Shown here one piece after another: positions 23,079 through 36,389 of a DNA stretch of 64,000 nt. How positions within the stretch are numbered: the first letter of the stretch is position 1; every line of letters begins with the position of its first letter. Source of the stretch: Tanytarsus gracilentus (Eukaryota > Arthropoda > Insecta > Diptera > Chironomidae); NCBI GenBank assembly GCA_038502055.1, contig JAXRKN010000008.1, positions 62,001 to 126,000 of the forward strand, in the 5' to 3' direction. A model generated the notes under the pieces. The model searched no databases, had not been told where the DNA came from, and worked only from the letters and a program-made list of their open reading frames with translations. Position numbers and translations under genes: made by a program.

Positions 23079-26000
23079 TTACAAAGCTAAGATGAAAGCG
23101 AAAACAGCTGGTATGAATGCTAGAATTGTTGCAGCTGTGAATTTGGTTGCTGAATTGCATCCATCATGCCCACAGGTTTCACAAAATTCTGTTCTAATGT
23201 ACGAAGGCGTTTGTTGTCGCATACACTGGTCTGCTTGTGCACCGGCGTCCTCGAACGCACATGATCTTGACACGACAATTCTGTCGTTGACTGTTGAGAG
23301 AGATAAAAAAATTAGTGATATCTGACACTTAAATCATGATGAATTTTTAACTATAGAGTATGAGAAATTGTATTTACATAAAGTGCAGCGAGCACTTTAA
23401 TTAAGTTTATAATTGATAAACTGTACGAGATGATGGAAGCAACTTATAATTAGTTTTTAAAACATTTTAGAACTTTGAGTTGAGTTTAAAAATAGTTTTT
23501 AAAAATTTCAATATTTATCAAGAGTGGCCATTGCCTTTAAATACATGCACTCACTTTTTCTCAATTAACATTCCAAAATTTATTTCTGTATAATCGAACA
23601 CAATTTTTATTCCAAATTATATTAGTCATTGATAAATCAATTTTAACTTCATTTTCTAACTTTTTCTTAATAGAATTTGACCTTGCTAATGAAGTTCCAG
23701 CAGTTACGACGCTTATGACGAGTTAAAAAAATCTACACAATACCAAATTATAAAATAATATTTCTCATACGTGTAATTTTTCATATCGAGATAGCGATTG
23801 AAAATTGTTAACGATGTTCGAAAGCAAAAATAAAATTTTGAGTTCTAGAAATTTCTACGAAGGAAATTATGAATTATGACGAGGTCACAATGGAGGTCAA
23901 TTAAACTCTTCCTCTGGGAGTATTCTGCTGCAACTCACATGCTCTAAAAAATTTCAAGTTTATGCAAATAAATAAATTCACTTACTTAGTTGCTTCATCT
24001 TCTTGCACACCGCACGATTATTGTTGTTGCCATATTGGTTGAATGGACCGAATTGTCCGGCTTGATTGCCATATTGGTTTGGTGGGAAACTACAGTCTAC
24101 GTAAGCCCATCGACGTTGCTGTCAGATGAAAAAAAATATGAATTAAGTCATATATTCATAATAAATTTTATTACTTGTTCGTTGATAACTGATGGATCGA
24201 AAGGATCGTCACAGAAGGCAGACGTTGAAGAATCGGAGGAACATCGCCAGCACTTAAGCGCATCGACTGTAAAAGAAAAGAAAACAAATTAATTGAGTGT
24301 TCAATTCTTGTCTACTTTCCTTCCTATTTTTAGGGAGTGGAAATGTGTATGGAAAAATAGTTTTCGCCTGTTTTATCAATGACTCACAATCGCGTAACAT
24401 AGATTCGAGATAAAGCACACAAAATATTCGTGTGTCTTGCAAAACGGCACCTTTGGGTCGACAAATAAATAAATCATAAATATCCACAATAGATTTAAGT
24501 ATATTTGACTAATTGTCACTGGCAAACAGTAAATATTTGATATATTTTAGTGAAAAAAAATTATCAGAAATGCTGCCATAGCCAAAAATAGCTGATATAT
24601 CATGATATAAGCAAAAAAAGAGGTTCATTGAACTTTTGATAATTTTTACAAATGGTCTATGTATATTTTAAAAAAAGTGCACTCTCATTGAAATTGTTTA
24701 AAATTATTACATTAGATAATTATATTTTCTCGCTGATTAATGACTCAATCCGCCACACATCCATCTTCACATGATAAATTCAAAAATTAACATTTCCAAA
24801 TTTAAATATTTATTCAAAAAATTCACACACTTAATTAAAAAGCCATCAGTATTCTTCTTTATCGATATTGAAACGCGTGCCAAAAACAAATTTAAATGCA
24901 GATCAAATGTTCTGTTCCTCTCGTGACACGACTTCATAAAAACTTCTCATTTCGGCTCTTTTTTTCAAGACGTGCGAATAAAACTAAGGCAAAATTTGCG
25001 TCGACTTGAAATTATTTTTAGAACATGTTACAGTCAGCTGAATCTCAATATGAAAATAACTTAAGCAGATGATCGTTTGCAAAAAAATCGAGAGTGTACG
25101 AGATGTGTATTTAATGGCAGATTTGAACTTGAAAAAAAAACCCCGCAAAATCATCCCATAAATATTTTACATTTGGATTTTTTTATGTTTTTAATGAAAA
25201 TCCGACTGTTGAGGCACTCCTTTAGGTTGAGGGTAAAATATCTATTTTATATTGGGAAAAATATCAAACGTCATTAATCTAATTTGTTTTATATATATTA
25301 TTATCTTGATCTCATTTGAATGTCTATTAATTTTCGCAGTCAATTGGGGATTTTTTTCATTAAAAATGTTTCATCGTGATTATTTTTTTAATAAAAATTT
25401 TGACAGAATTTTTTTTTCAAAAACTGTTAAATTCTTTAATCTCAATTGCTCGCGCAAATAGCAAAAAGAATATAAAAAAAATTAATTTGTTTTGTTGTTT
25501 TTCATCATAAACTTTTCCTTACTAATATTCTTTGTGAGTTCGTCGAGTGAATGAATAAGTGTAAAAACACCAAGAATTAGTCAATTTTTTCTTTACAATG
25601 CAAACAAATTGTTTCGAGTCAGCGATGTCAATTTTCCACTTCATGATCGCTTGAAAATAATTTTTTCGTGATATGAATTGCTATTGTTTTGACAGCCGAA
25701 AGATATATGACATTACCTAAGAGTAAAGTGTTACATGATCAAAAATAACTCGATGCAAGTCATCTGGCATTAATAAACGATTGAAACTGAGAGTAATATG
25801 CGCATATACGCATAACTTTTCGCAAAGAATATTAAGCAGTTGTTCGAGGGAATGTTTTAAAGTTAAAACCCATTAAAAAGCTTAAATTTAATATTTTATA
25901 TTTTTGATAAATTTAAAATTCTTTTTTTAATGACGTCCAACCCCCAAAAAATCATCATAAAATGATAATTAAAATTGATCAATATGTTTCACGTGTTAAT

Positions 26001-29000
26001 CATCATAAAAGTCTAAAAATAATTGAGATGTTTTTCGTCAACTTGCATCACTCTGCCAATTACTTCACTCAATCGTCATTGCCGCCTTCAAATTTATTTT
26101 TATTTCCTCGCGAGAAAAAAATAAATAGTTGCACATCAGAGAAATGATGCAATGTCGGTTTCTGGCTAATGTCATGAACCAGCGACCGACAAAATTAAAA
26201 TTGTTTATTTTGCATTTGCGAGACTGAAAGTCAGACCTCATTCACATATGAAAATATCATTAGATTCACACTATCGTGCGTGGGCGCTTTTTATATTCTA
26301 AAAATTATTTTCAAAGTTCATTAGAAATGAAAACAGCAAATTTCAATTAATCTCCACGCAAAAAGAATCAGTCGCTGACTGACGTATACATTTAAAGTTT
26401 TTAAAATGATACAGCTGAAAATACTACTTAAAAATATTAAAATCATCCAACAAATTGTTACTCTAGAGGTCGGTCATAACTCAACTCATTGTTAAATGAC
26501 TCGTGATTTTTATCTGTCAGCAAATCACACCGACGACGACGAGAGATGCTTTGTGGTAATTCTTTAGGAAACCGTTTTATCGCTTCACTGAGAGATGTCT
26601 ATAACTGAGATGTATCAATATTTACTTATCTGATACAAAGGAAATGTTTCTGTAGGAATTTTACTGAAGTAAAAACATCAATTAGATGCGTAAAAGAAAT
26701 AGAAGGTGATGTCATGTGGTTAACTAATTTTTTCAAAGAATTTACTGAAGAATTCAATGACAAATTAGATTTTTGAATTTAAGTGATTCAATTTTTTACA
26801 AAAATCAAGTAAGTCTTCGATCAATTGCTCTCGTGCTTCTATTAGCTTACTCGACCGATGAAAACAAGACAGGAGAACCGCAATTGCTAGAAGGCAAAAC
26901 ACATTGCATAATCTTTTTTTTCCAGCTTAGCTTAATGTCTAATTAAAGCGATGAATGTGTATTTAATGAACATCATCATAACCTGTTGGTGATTCATTAA
27001 GCTCTCAAGGTCGAAGTAGATAACATGCCTGCAAAAATTCGTCACGTTCGAGTGATCGTAAACATTTTTTCAACTCATACCGCAATATTAAAAATAAAAA
27101 CAAAATAACTTTTTGTGTTCATCATCGCGCATTTCATAAAAGAGCAATTTTACTATTCACAGCACACACTTAATAACAAAAACGGATTGCGCAAAATATG
27201 ACAAAATAGCTTAGCGTGTTTATGACACACCTTAATACCCATAATTCTGGCAGAAAACTATAAAATGGCCATTAAGCAGTATTAACACCGATATTCTTTT
27301 CAGCCCTGAATTGCAGCAAATAAATCGTAAATCAAACTGGATTTTTCTGTTTAAAGAGTGCACTATGAATATTTCCGTAAACATTTGTATCAATTTTTCA
27401 TACTTTTATGGCTCTCAATGAAATGAAAATTCCAGCAGCGCTCTCCATGTGTCTGAATATAAATAAATATTGCGTCCTTTACAAAAATGAATATTCTCAC
27501 GATCACTGATTTTTGGACATTATGTGATATTTTATTCCTAATTATTCTAATTATTCCTAATTATTTCTAATTATTCCTAATTATTTCTAATTATTCTAAT
27601 TATTTTCTTGATTTTTTTTGATTTTTTTTGATTTTTTTAAATTTTTTAAATTTTTTTGGATAATTAGATAATTAGAAATAATTAGGAATAATTAGAATAA
27701 TTAGGATAATTAGGATAATTAGAAATTGTTGGAGTTGTGAAGTTAAAAAATTTTTTTAATTTTTTAATTTTTTTAATTTTTTAATTATGTAATAATAATT
27801 GTAGTTCCTAAAGCTAAAATGAAATTGTTGCGGTTAACGTACCGCATTGAAATTTTGAAAGGGAGGTTTAACTTTTCGATTCTCTCTACTCTCATTTATT
27901 TTGTTAATGTGTGTTGTGTGTGTTGAAGGAAAAGTGTAATAGTAAAAAAAGTGAAAATTAAAATTTTGGGGAGTGATATCAGTGATTGACAGCTGTAAAT
28001 GAATGAACTCGAATTAAATCCAATTTGTGCAACTCTTAATGACATTTTAGAGTAAAAACATTTATTTAAAATTGCGAATTTCAAGTGATTTTATTAAATG
28101 AAATTTTCCCACACATCTCACTTATTCGACAGCGTATACCCACCCACCCATCCCAAATGGCTATTTTTATCAGGTGCAGCGGTACAAAAAAAAGTGATAA
28201 TTAGAATAATTAGAATAATTAGCATAATTAGGATAATTAGGATAATTAGGAAAAGGGTTGTCGCTGCGCGACAACTTCAACTAATTATTCTAATTATCCT
28301 AATTATCTAATTATCTAATTATCTAATTATCAAAAAAAAAAGATAATTAGGAATAATTAGAATAATTAGGAATAATTAGAATAATTAGGAATAATTACAA
28401 CAACATTAGTATTAGCTTTGATCACATAATCACTGTTCGGTGTAACGCATTTAAGTGCCACTAATGGTTTCACGCGTGTATCTTACATATCAGTTTCGAT
28501 CATCATATCAATTGAGAGATATTAAAAATTAATGTAAATATTTAAAATTGATTTTTATACGAATCTTTTATTGAGCTAATTTATTCCCTATTGACTAAAG
28601 TAATTTGTGAATTCAATTGAATGCATATTTGCAAAAACTGTTGAACGACTAAAATGAAAAATGCACGTGCCTGCTTCGGCAAACACGTTTATATGAAAAA
28701 TAAAAAAATATTTGGTATTTAATAATGTTTTTATCCTCGCCTTCAAGAAACATCTGATTTCGCTTATAAATGATTGCAGATGCAGCAAAAATTAAAACCA
28801 CTAATTATTAATATCAAAATATGTATTATGGGCAGTCAATAAATAAATGACTTACGGTTTCAGCTTTGTGCAATCATTTTAAAATTATTTAAAATGTAGA
28901 CATAGCATCTGAAAAATGCATTGAATAAACACTTCTCTATACATCGATTAAAGCAATATTAACTTGTCACTCAGCAACGTGTAAGCTACTCCCAAAAAAA

Positions 29001-32000
29001 ACTATATAATATTTGTTTAAATTTCCATATGATGCAGTTTCTTATTACAGATCTATTTTGTTTTCACTACTTGCATAATCGTCTGAATATGTTCGTGTGT
29101 CTTACATTGTGGGTCAGAATATTAATTCTAGGAATGAGATAATTCAAATCATACTGACCACGCCCACACGTGTGGTTGAATGCACATTTGAATATTTATA
29201 CTTCGTAAAGTGCAGACAAATGACTAAAATTGAGCAGTATTGTCAGATGCACTCAAGAATATTAAAAAGGGCTGATAAAAAATTACCATTAACATGCAAA
29301 TTAGTGACTCCATTGTAATATGTGAAACATTAGAGATAGCATTGTTATTGATAGACATATTTCGAAAACAATGTGCCAATTATTTGAATTCCATGCAATG
29401 CCAGTTTCACTTTTCAACGCGACCTAAATTTACTCCCCCCAGTCTCTATATTTTTATGACGTTTATACGACATTTGGCTAATTAATTAATCACTTCTTCA
29501 CACTTTACTATGAACATCCCCAAAAAAAGAGCGCTATAAACATTCCAAAGAAATTACATTTGGCACGAGACCACACTGACAAAGAAAAAGATTTTTTAGT
29601 ACGCGATGTCCAAACAAGCATGCTCTCTGAGGTTAATTAAATTTCCTCGCTTTTAATTACTTTAATTTTGTGTATATGAGAAAGATGTCGAATTTGCTTT
29701 CATGCTCAACGCAAATTCTTCATAAAAATCTGCCGTTCTTTATGTAACTTCATACGAGTGCGCCTCGGCGGTAGTTCTAGAAGTGCTTAATTTAAATAAT
29801 TAAACGAAATTATACATCATAAAATAGGTTTATTAATCCATAAATTTTTAAAAAAAATTAAATGCGTTAACACTGCAGGGCATTTTTTCAATTTAATCTT
29901 TAAAAGCGTTCGCTTCAAAATTCACAACTCATGCAAAAAACGTGAACTAAATTTTTCTAGAAAAAATTCTTTCTCGCAATTCCAAAGTCACGACTTACAT
30001 GATGTGTGTCACACAAAATTCTCTTCTGTTGATTCAATAATCGAGAGTGCATGAAAATCACGGAATTTTCTTCGGTAAAGGTGGACTACACTCAAAGTGA
30101 CTCAAATCGATTTTCAGTTACATAAAAAATATTTTTCTTTCCCCTTTCACATGTGAAAATTTCCTTCTTCGAATTTTCTATAAAAGGAGTGTTTTTCATG
30201 AGAAAATTCACATTCTTCAAATTCTATACCGAACCCCGACCGATTGATCAATAAAAATGAATTAAATTTTTGAAATAGACTGGAGGCCATAAAAAATGCT
30301 TGTCTTTATTAACTCGTTTAATAATTGAATCACATCATCGTCGAGTGCAGTCGAAAGCAACGCGCATTGTATGACAAATTAAGACTGATAAAAAGTGGCA
30401 GATAATTAGATCTAATTGGCTGTTGAATTCATAGCATACAACAATTTCCAATGCCATCTTACAATCACCAATCATTCGAAGTATCACAATTTCAAGATAT
30501 GAGTTAACTATGCGGACTCAATTGGGGTCATTAAAGAACTACTTGTAGTAAAATACATATAAAAATTTACACCAAATAAATGCCCGCACTTGCAGTCGCT
30601 TCATTAAATTTTAATCAAACTAAAAACATTTTTTTAATTTGATGGAAGTCGCGACTAGTCGATGAAAATTTCGACTGATATGATAGTAAAAATATTTCTC
30701 AATAACTTATCTTCGATTGTGAATTGTGACAGATGTCGCAAATAATTCCCACATAACTTTTCAAGCCACAATGCAATTTAATTGTTCCGAATGAATGAAA
30801 ACCACATGGGGCCGCTCAGCATAGATCAATGGCAATATTAATGCAATGTGACATTTTTATTTACAGATGAGAAAGACCTTGCATACAAATATAAATCATG
30901 AAAATCATAAAATACCTTTGAGAATATATGGAATTTTAAGTCTTACTTTTTTATGTAAGAAAGAACTGCTGCTAAGTGAAGAGTAAAATATTAAAATATT
31001 AGTTTAAATTTTATTTCATATTACAAACAGTAACTCATTATTTACGACTTTTTAGAGTTTCATGTGTGTAAAAAAAACAAGGGAGGTATTATCGGTGCGC
31101 CGGGTTCTCAGTTTCACTGTTCTCTTTGCGAAAAGCTCCGCAGAACTCCGTTGTAAAAGTTCTAGATCAAAATAAGTCTTTTTGGGGGCAGTAAGTGACA
31201 AAGAGAGCTTTCCATCAAGATCGAAATCAATATATAGCGAAGCTATAATATTTTCATAAATTGAAATTAGGGTCGAAAGTGATTCTAGGAAATTTATTGT
31301 GGGTTCATTAAAAGACAGTTAAAATATTTCAGTAACGTTAGAATTTCTCATTAAACTCCTTCAGCCATAATTTACATCGCAAAAACCAGCAAATGACAAT
31401 GAAATTCATTCACCAGAGTTGACAGTGAGCAAGGTGTATAATTAGAAGTGGACAACTCGAAAATGCTTAACGTGGCAGACGGGTTCACCTCGTCTTTCCG
31501 GTCATTTACTTTAGCTAATTGTCACATTATAGAAAACAGGGCTACAAATTTTCCCGCATTTTCGTTTTATCAAAATAGCCACTTTGCATGCAATTCTTTT
31601 AGAATGTTGTTTTCACGACGCGTTAAGGGAGGGCGTAAATCACGTGATTGATTACTTGCCCCGAAAGGGAAAAGTTTTATGTACAAAAAACTTCAATTCT
31701 TGCATTTATGACGTGGGCGTTTTCGTCTGGAATTATAACATGAATAAAACATAAAACTTATGTGGAAAAATCGGGAGCTATGTTGTCGAACTTTATTTAT
31801 TGTTATGTTGTGTAAAAAAATAATTTTCTAATAACCTGAGCTGTAATTATAAACTTTTGAAAATTCAAAGAATTTTTTCAGACGATAATCTGTCATGAAA
31901 CATCAATTTGACATTGATGAGAGTTATGTGGGGTCTACGAAAAAGTTTTGCTTTAATTTCAACTAGTCAAATTTTAATCAAAAATTTAATTCTTATAGCT

Positions 32001-35000
32001 CCAACAGGCTTCGTCTTCCTCCGCAATAAATAATAAACCAATTAGATCTGTCTGTAGTCAAAAATGACAAAATCATTGACCCCACTTCAAAGGGTCTGAC
32101 CTTCTGTCTAAAAAATATTTCCAAGTGCCGTTCGATGAAAAAGTAAAGAGCTTAATTTGAAGAGCAAATAAATAACAAAAAGTAATATTTGCTTGAAATT
32201 GATGATGTAAGAACTGAGCCATCCTTTATTGATGTAAGCTTGAGAAATAATTTATTCATGCCAGAAGTTCTCCTTTGAAAAACATTTATTTTCTAACATG
32301 TGCTTCGAGATTTTTTCTCGACAGGTTATGACTTAAAAGCAAAAATCATATGCATGTTGGAAAAAGTTGTTAAATTATTTAAAAAGCACCTTTTTGATAC
32401 GGCTCTCCCTCAAGGGGCAATTTGTGATGCTTTAATGAATATATGAGATTTTTATTGAATCAAAACTTTTCTCTTTACCGATTATGGAGAATCTGAAACC
32501 TTTTTTTAAAAAACAGTGAATTCTTTATTTATTTAAGAGCCCAAGGGAGGACATTTGAATTATTTTCAGTGTTTGGTAAAAATTTATTCTTCACAATCTA
32601 CCAATCGAATAATCGATCACAATATATTTTGAATAGCATAAAATTGATGCGGGATTTTAAATGCCCGTACATGCTTTCAAAATCTGTCCGCCCACATTTA
32701 AGGGATGAAGCTAAAAAAATACAAAATTTTCTCTAAACCACAAAAAGGCTTTGCTTTAATCTCCGTTTGTCGCTGACACATCAAAAGTCGAGAGAATTAA
32801 CAAATGGAAGATCGTAATGCATGTTTTGTCTCCTCATCGTTAGCATCAAGATCTCCGCATAAATATTTCTCATTAAAATTTGAAATTTTACTCAACATAT
32901 GTTTTTTCCAATATTTCATTTTAAGATTACATTTTCCTACGACAAACGAACAGATTTAATAAACGAGCACAGATTTTTGTTTGTTTTTCTTTTTTTGAAA
33001 TTGATATTGAGCAGACGAATTTGAAATTTTTATTTTGTTCCACCGATAAATGAAAAAATAATCGTTAGCCAATTTTTTTCCGATTTACAAAGTCGGAATT
33101 CATGCACTCAGAACCAACGTAACCTCATCAAACGTGTAATGTGAGAGAAATCATCAAAAAAAAGGTTTTTTCACTCGAGATGATGATGACGTGTGAACGT
33201 GAAAATCGTGGAACAATGCCAATGAAGTTCATTAGTATTCATCTGTTGATTTTCTAAGCGAATAATTCTAAGCGTTTAGTTGTTTCAAGTGCACTTGTTG
33301 ATAGAATTTTTGCTGGAGACAAGAGGAAATTAAACATTAAATTTAGCTCCGGAGAAGGATCTTGAAAGAGATGAAACTTTTTTTGATGAATGAGCTATGA
33401 GCAATTCGCAAAATTACAAAAAAATCCAGCAACAACATTTTTCTATTAAAATAATTTGCAAAATTTTATCAAAAGACTCAGTTGCAATACAAGGAAAATA
33501 TTATCAGTAAGAATTAATTAAAAAATTTTAAAATATGGTATCAAAATCACACATTTTCATGCACGTGTGTAAAAATCTTTTCTCAAAAAAATTATTTCAA
33601 CGTTAAAATTGAGCTCTCACACATCATGAACATACCGAAATTCCCTTCAAGTGAAATTTACATGAATCATGGAAATTATTTACATTACGCTCTTTGTTGC
33701 TGTCTACTCATACGCATCAAACCTTCACTGCTGCCCTATATAATTTCGCTTCATCGAAAATGCTTCAATAGATTTTAAATTACAAACAAGGATAATGAAA
33801 AACACTATAGCGCATAATTAGCGCTTCTTTTTCATTCTTTCAAAACAGTTTTTTTATCTAATTTAATTAACATATAAGAATGAATAAAACAATTTTTGAG
33901 GTCAACCTTTAACCGCCTTTAACCCTCACTCAAGTAATTGAAGTCATTTAATATCATAAATTAAATCAGCTTAGAAAAATTTCATGCTACCACATGGATT
34001 AGAAACAAATCGTAAAAATTGTAATTGCAATAAGCTCAAAAATTTGTTGGCTAAGCGATTTTTGAGTTTACGTGTTTATATTTTGTAAAATGATTTTTCC
34101 ACAATTTACATTTTATTTGATTAGTGGTAGTTCAAATTTAATAAAAGCCACAGAACGATTCTAATCAATTGCTCATTAAAAATAAAATACACAACAAATT
34201 TTTGGAAATTTTCCTGGATATTTTTAAAAAATCTGCCTGTTAGTCACTCATTAAAATAAATAAATATAACAATATTTTAACCTTCATAAAATTTATGACG
34301 CAACCAGGAGAATTTTTACATTTGTATTTTTAAACTTCATGTAAGAGTGAGAACAATTGAATATTTATTTAAATTCAATGATGAACACGCGAATTTAAAA
34401 TCAATCGAATTTTCTTTTTTGATAACGCATAAACAGCGATTTTGTGTAATGAATAAATTAAGGGACTCAAAAATAAACAAAACCGCTACAAAGACCATCT
34501 GTGACCTCGAAAAGTTCCAAAAACGGAAATTCTAAAAGATTTGAAGCTAATCATCGAGAAGTGAAATAAAAAATTCTCAATTTGGCGGAACAGAAAAAAA
34601 ACTGGTTTCACGCGCATTGTGGTTGTGATGTGTGTGAGTGAGTGAGAGAGAATCTATAATTCTTTCTTCCTCTTCGAGCACTTCTTCTTAGTTCTAACAA
34701 AACTTTCAATTTTTTTCACAAAACTACAAAGTTGTATTTTAAAGATCACAAACGCCCTTCTCGGAAGATAAGTTAAGCGTCTCTAAAAATGGCAGCACAG
34801 AAAAATTTCCGTTGCATAATTCAGTTTTGATCACACTTGAGCGACAACAAGTGAAAGTTTTTTCTTTTTCTTTTTTCCAAGTCACCATGTGAGAGGCGCA
34901 AAAAACAATTTTTTGAACTTGAACCGCCCAAAAAATCTCGAACAATTATGAGAAAAACCATAAATTCCCATTGTTGTGCTGTAACTCACCTTGGAATGTG

Positions 35001-35050
35001 ATAGCCAATAAAATTGTGGCACCGAATAACAAAAATCCACTCTTTGCCAT
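23079..35050 (-). CDS. Ly6/uPAR (three-finger) domain protein C with a 10.7-kb first intron
   Basis: Four exons on the minus strand: 35050-34990 (signal peptide MAKSGFLLFGATILLAITFQ), 24266-24175, 24118-23986 and 23290-23079. All sites are canonical and the phases (1, 0, 1) match, giving 165 codons plus stop. The ten-cysteine pattern is complete: CWRC, AFC, VDC, AVC, RSC, DQC, EFCETC, DGCN. Between cysteines 4 and 5 there is an unusual Asn/Gln/Gly/Pro-rich insert (about 25 residues, NQYGN repeated twice), which lengthens a finger. A hydrophobic C terminus (ILAFIPAVFAFILAL) suggests GPI anchoring. The distal exon is assigned because it is the only upstream signal-peptide exon with the right phase and strand; transcript data are needed to confirm it. 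The first intron contains the large inverted-repeat arrays. Confidence 0.82.
27533..27726. repeat. Long inverted repeat of (CCTAATTATT)n and (AATAATTAGG)n
   Basis: The left arm (about 27533-27605) consists of repeats of CCTAATTATT/CTAATTATT. After about 50 T-rich bases (gattttttttgatttttttt type), the right arm (about 27658-27726) consists of AATAATTAGG/ATAATTAGA repeats, the reverse complement of the left arm. The whole could extrude as a hairpin of roughly 70 bp. Confidence 0.85.
28196..28402. repeat. Three-arm inverted-repeat array with a GC-rich palindromic centre
   Basis: Arm 1 (about 28196-28252) repeats ATAATTAGR units. A centre around 28257-28275 reads GTTGTCGC-TGC-GCGACAAC, a perfect 8-bp stem. 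Arm 2 (about 28281-28332) is the complement (CCTAATTAT, TCTAATTA). After ten A residues, arm 3 (about 28342-28395) returns to AATTAGGAAT units. Arm 2 can therefore pair with arm 1 or with arm 3. The unit is the same as in the array 0.5 kb upstream. Confidence 0.88.
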
Positions 35051-36163
35051 TTGCTTAGATTTTATTAATATTTTTTACACTTGATTTGCTTCTTAGGACG
35101 ATACAGATTTAAATGCACCTTTTAAATTCCTTTTCGATTTATTACGCTTTAATGAAGAAATCACAGATTTGCTTCGCTTTTTTAACTATTTTAACTATAC
35201 TTTACTCGTTAAGCACACTTGCGACTGAAACGCGCCACGATCAAAACAGAAATGATGAGAAAATTATTTTTTACGTTGCGCTCAGTGAGAAACGCTTTTG
35301 AAAGCGTTGCGACGATAGTGTTGAGCGACTACGACAACGACACTGTTTGCTCAACAACATTTAAGAAGACGCTCGAAAAAAGCTTTTAAAGTGCTTTGAA
35401 AAGTTTTGTTTGGTTGCAAAGATTTTTTTTGCAGAGTTACGAAAACTTTATATTAATAAATTTTAATTTTTTTTATATTTTTTCCAGTCAAAGCAAATTT
35501 TACGAGAGAATAATTTTTTATCGAAGTTTTCGTAGAGCTCAATCGTATTTTATCTCGAGTGAGCGCCTCTCTTAAAGTGTAATTTATTTGTTCTCAAATT
35601 TGCATAACTTTGTTGCATTCAATCTCGCAAATATTACACACGTCGAGTTACTTAAATTCGTACATTTTTTTGAATTGTCATTGAATCAAGCTTTTGTAAT
35701 TTTTGAGGCATTTTCTAGCCTTCACGGGGTTAAAAACAAAGTTTATTTGTTTATTTGACGATAAAACGTTGAAAAATTCCATAAAGAATTATAATTTATC
35801 TCAACATATGTGAAATTATGAAAGAAATGAATTTTTTATGTCAGAATTTGGGAGTGTCAAAAAGAACGTGCGAGTGGGTCATTGATTATTTCATATTTTA
35901 CTTTACACCATTATACGTGGGCACAATGTTAGTTTTTTCGTTAATAGCTGACCTATATACTTTGGAAAGCAAGCGATGAAAGTTTTTCTTGCTCCTTTTT
36001 TTCTATTTCTTAATCGAGGAGTTTTATGAGCAAATTGATGCACATTTGTCGATTTCTAGGGATAAAAGAAAATGAAAAAAAAAGTAATTTTCATTCCCTG
36101 GGTTGAAGTTGAAAAAAATTGTATTTGGCTTTGATTGAATAATTAAAATTCATCTTAATAATG
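35051..36163. other. Upstream region of Ly6-C and spacer
   Basis: No gene recognised. The part next to 35050 should hold the Ly6-C promoter and 5' leader on the minus strand. No unambiguous TATA box was seen. Confidence 0.4.
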
Positions 36164-36262
36164 TAGGATAAAGTTACCTCGGTTCGCCCACCCCCTCGGT
36201 TCGTAATATTTTTTCATGGAATTTTGTTAAAAATTACAAACCCAGGTTCGTACTTTATCCTA
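36164..36262. mobile_element. 99-bp MITE with TA target site
   Basis: The left end reads TAGGATAAAGTTACCTCGGTTCG and the right end, in reverse complement, TAGGATAAAGTACGAACC: an 11-bp perfect then imperfect inverted repeat. Including the flanking TA dinucleotides gives a TA target duplication, as for Tc1/mariner-derived MITEs. The internal phrase CTCGGTTCG appears twice. There is no coding capacity. It sits about 0.13 kb upstream of the GRHPR-like pseudogene. Confidence 0.65.
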
Positions 36263-36389
36263 TGTAAAGTTTAACAAAAAGTAAATGTGTTTGAAATTTT
36301 TAGTCTTGATATCATTTTTAGGTCCTGACTCCATTTATTTATTTTATAACAGACAAATATGTATTTTTATTGTCATTAGATCATTCTCA

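Larger units (their letters stand above)
24267..34989 (-). other. First intron of Ly6-C (10.7 kb), no nested gene seen
   Basis: The donor at its right edge (CAAG then gtgagt, minus strand) and the acceptor at the left edge (ttttacag) are canonical. I read it on both strands and found no nested protein-coding or RNA gene. It holds AT-rich spacer plus the inverted-repeat arrays at 27533-27726 and 28196-28402. Long first introns of this kind often carry enhancers, but nothing here shows that directly. Confidence 0.55.

Noticed and set aside
28098..28310. 70-codon ORF with IIRIIRIIR repeats
   Set aside because: It translates the AT-rich inverted-repeat array; the peptide periodicity comes from the DNA unit.
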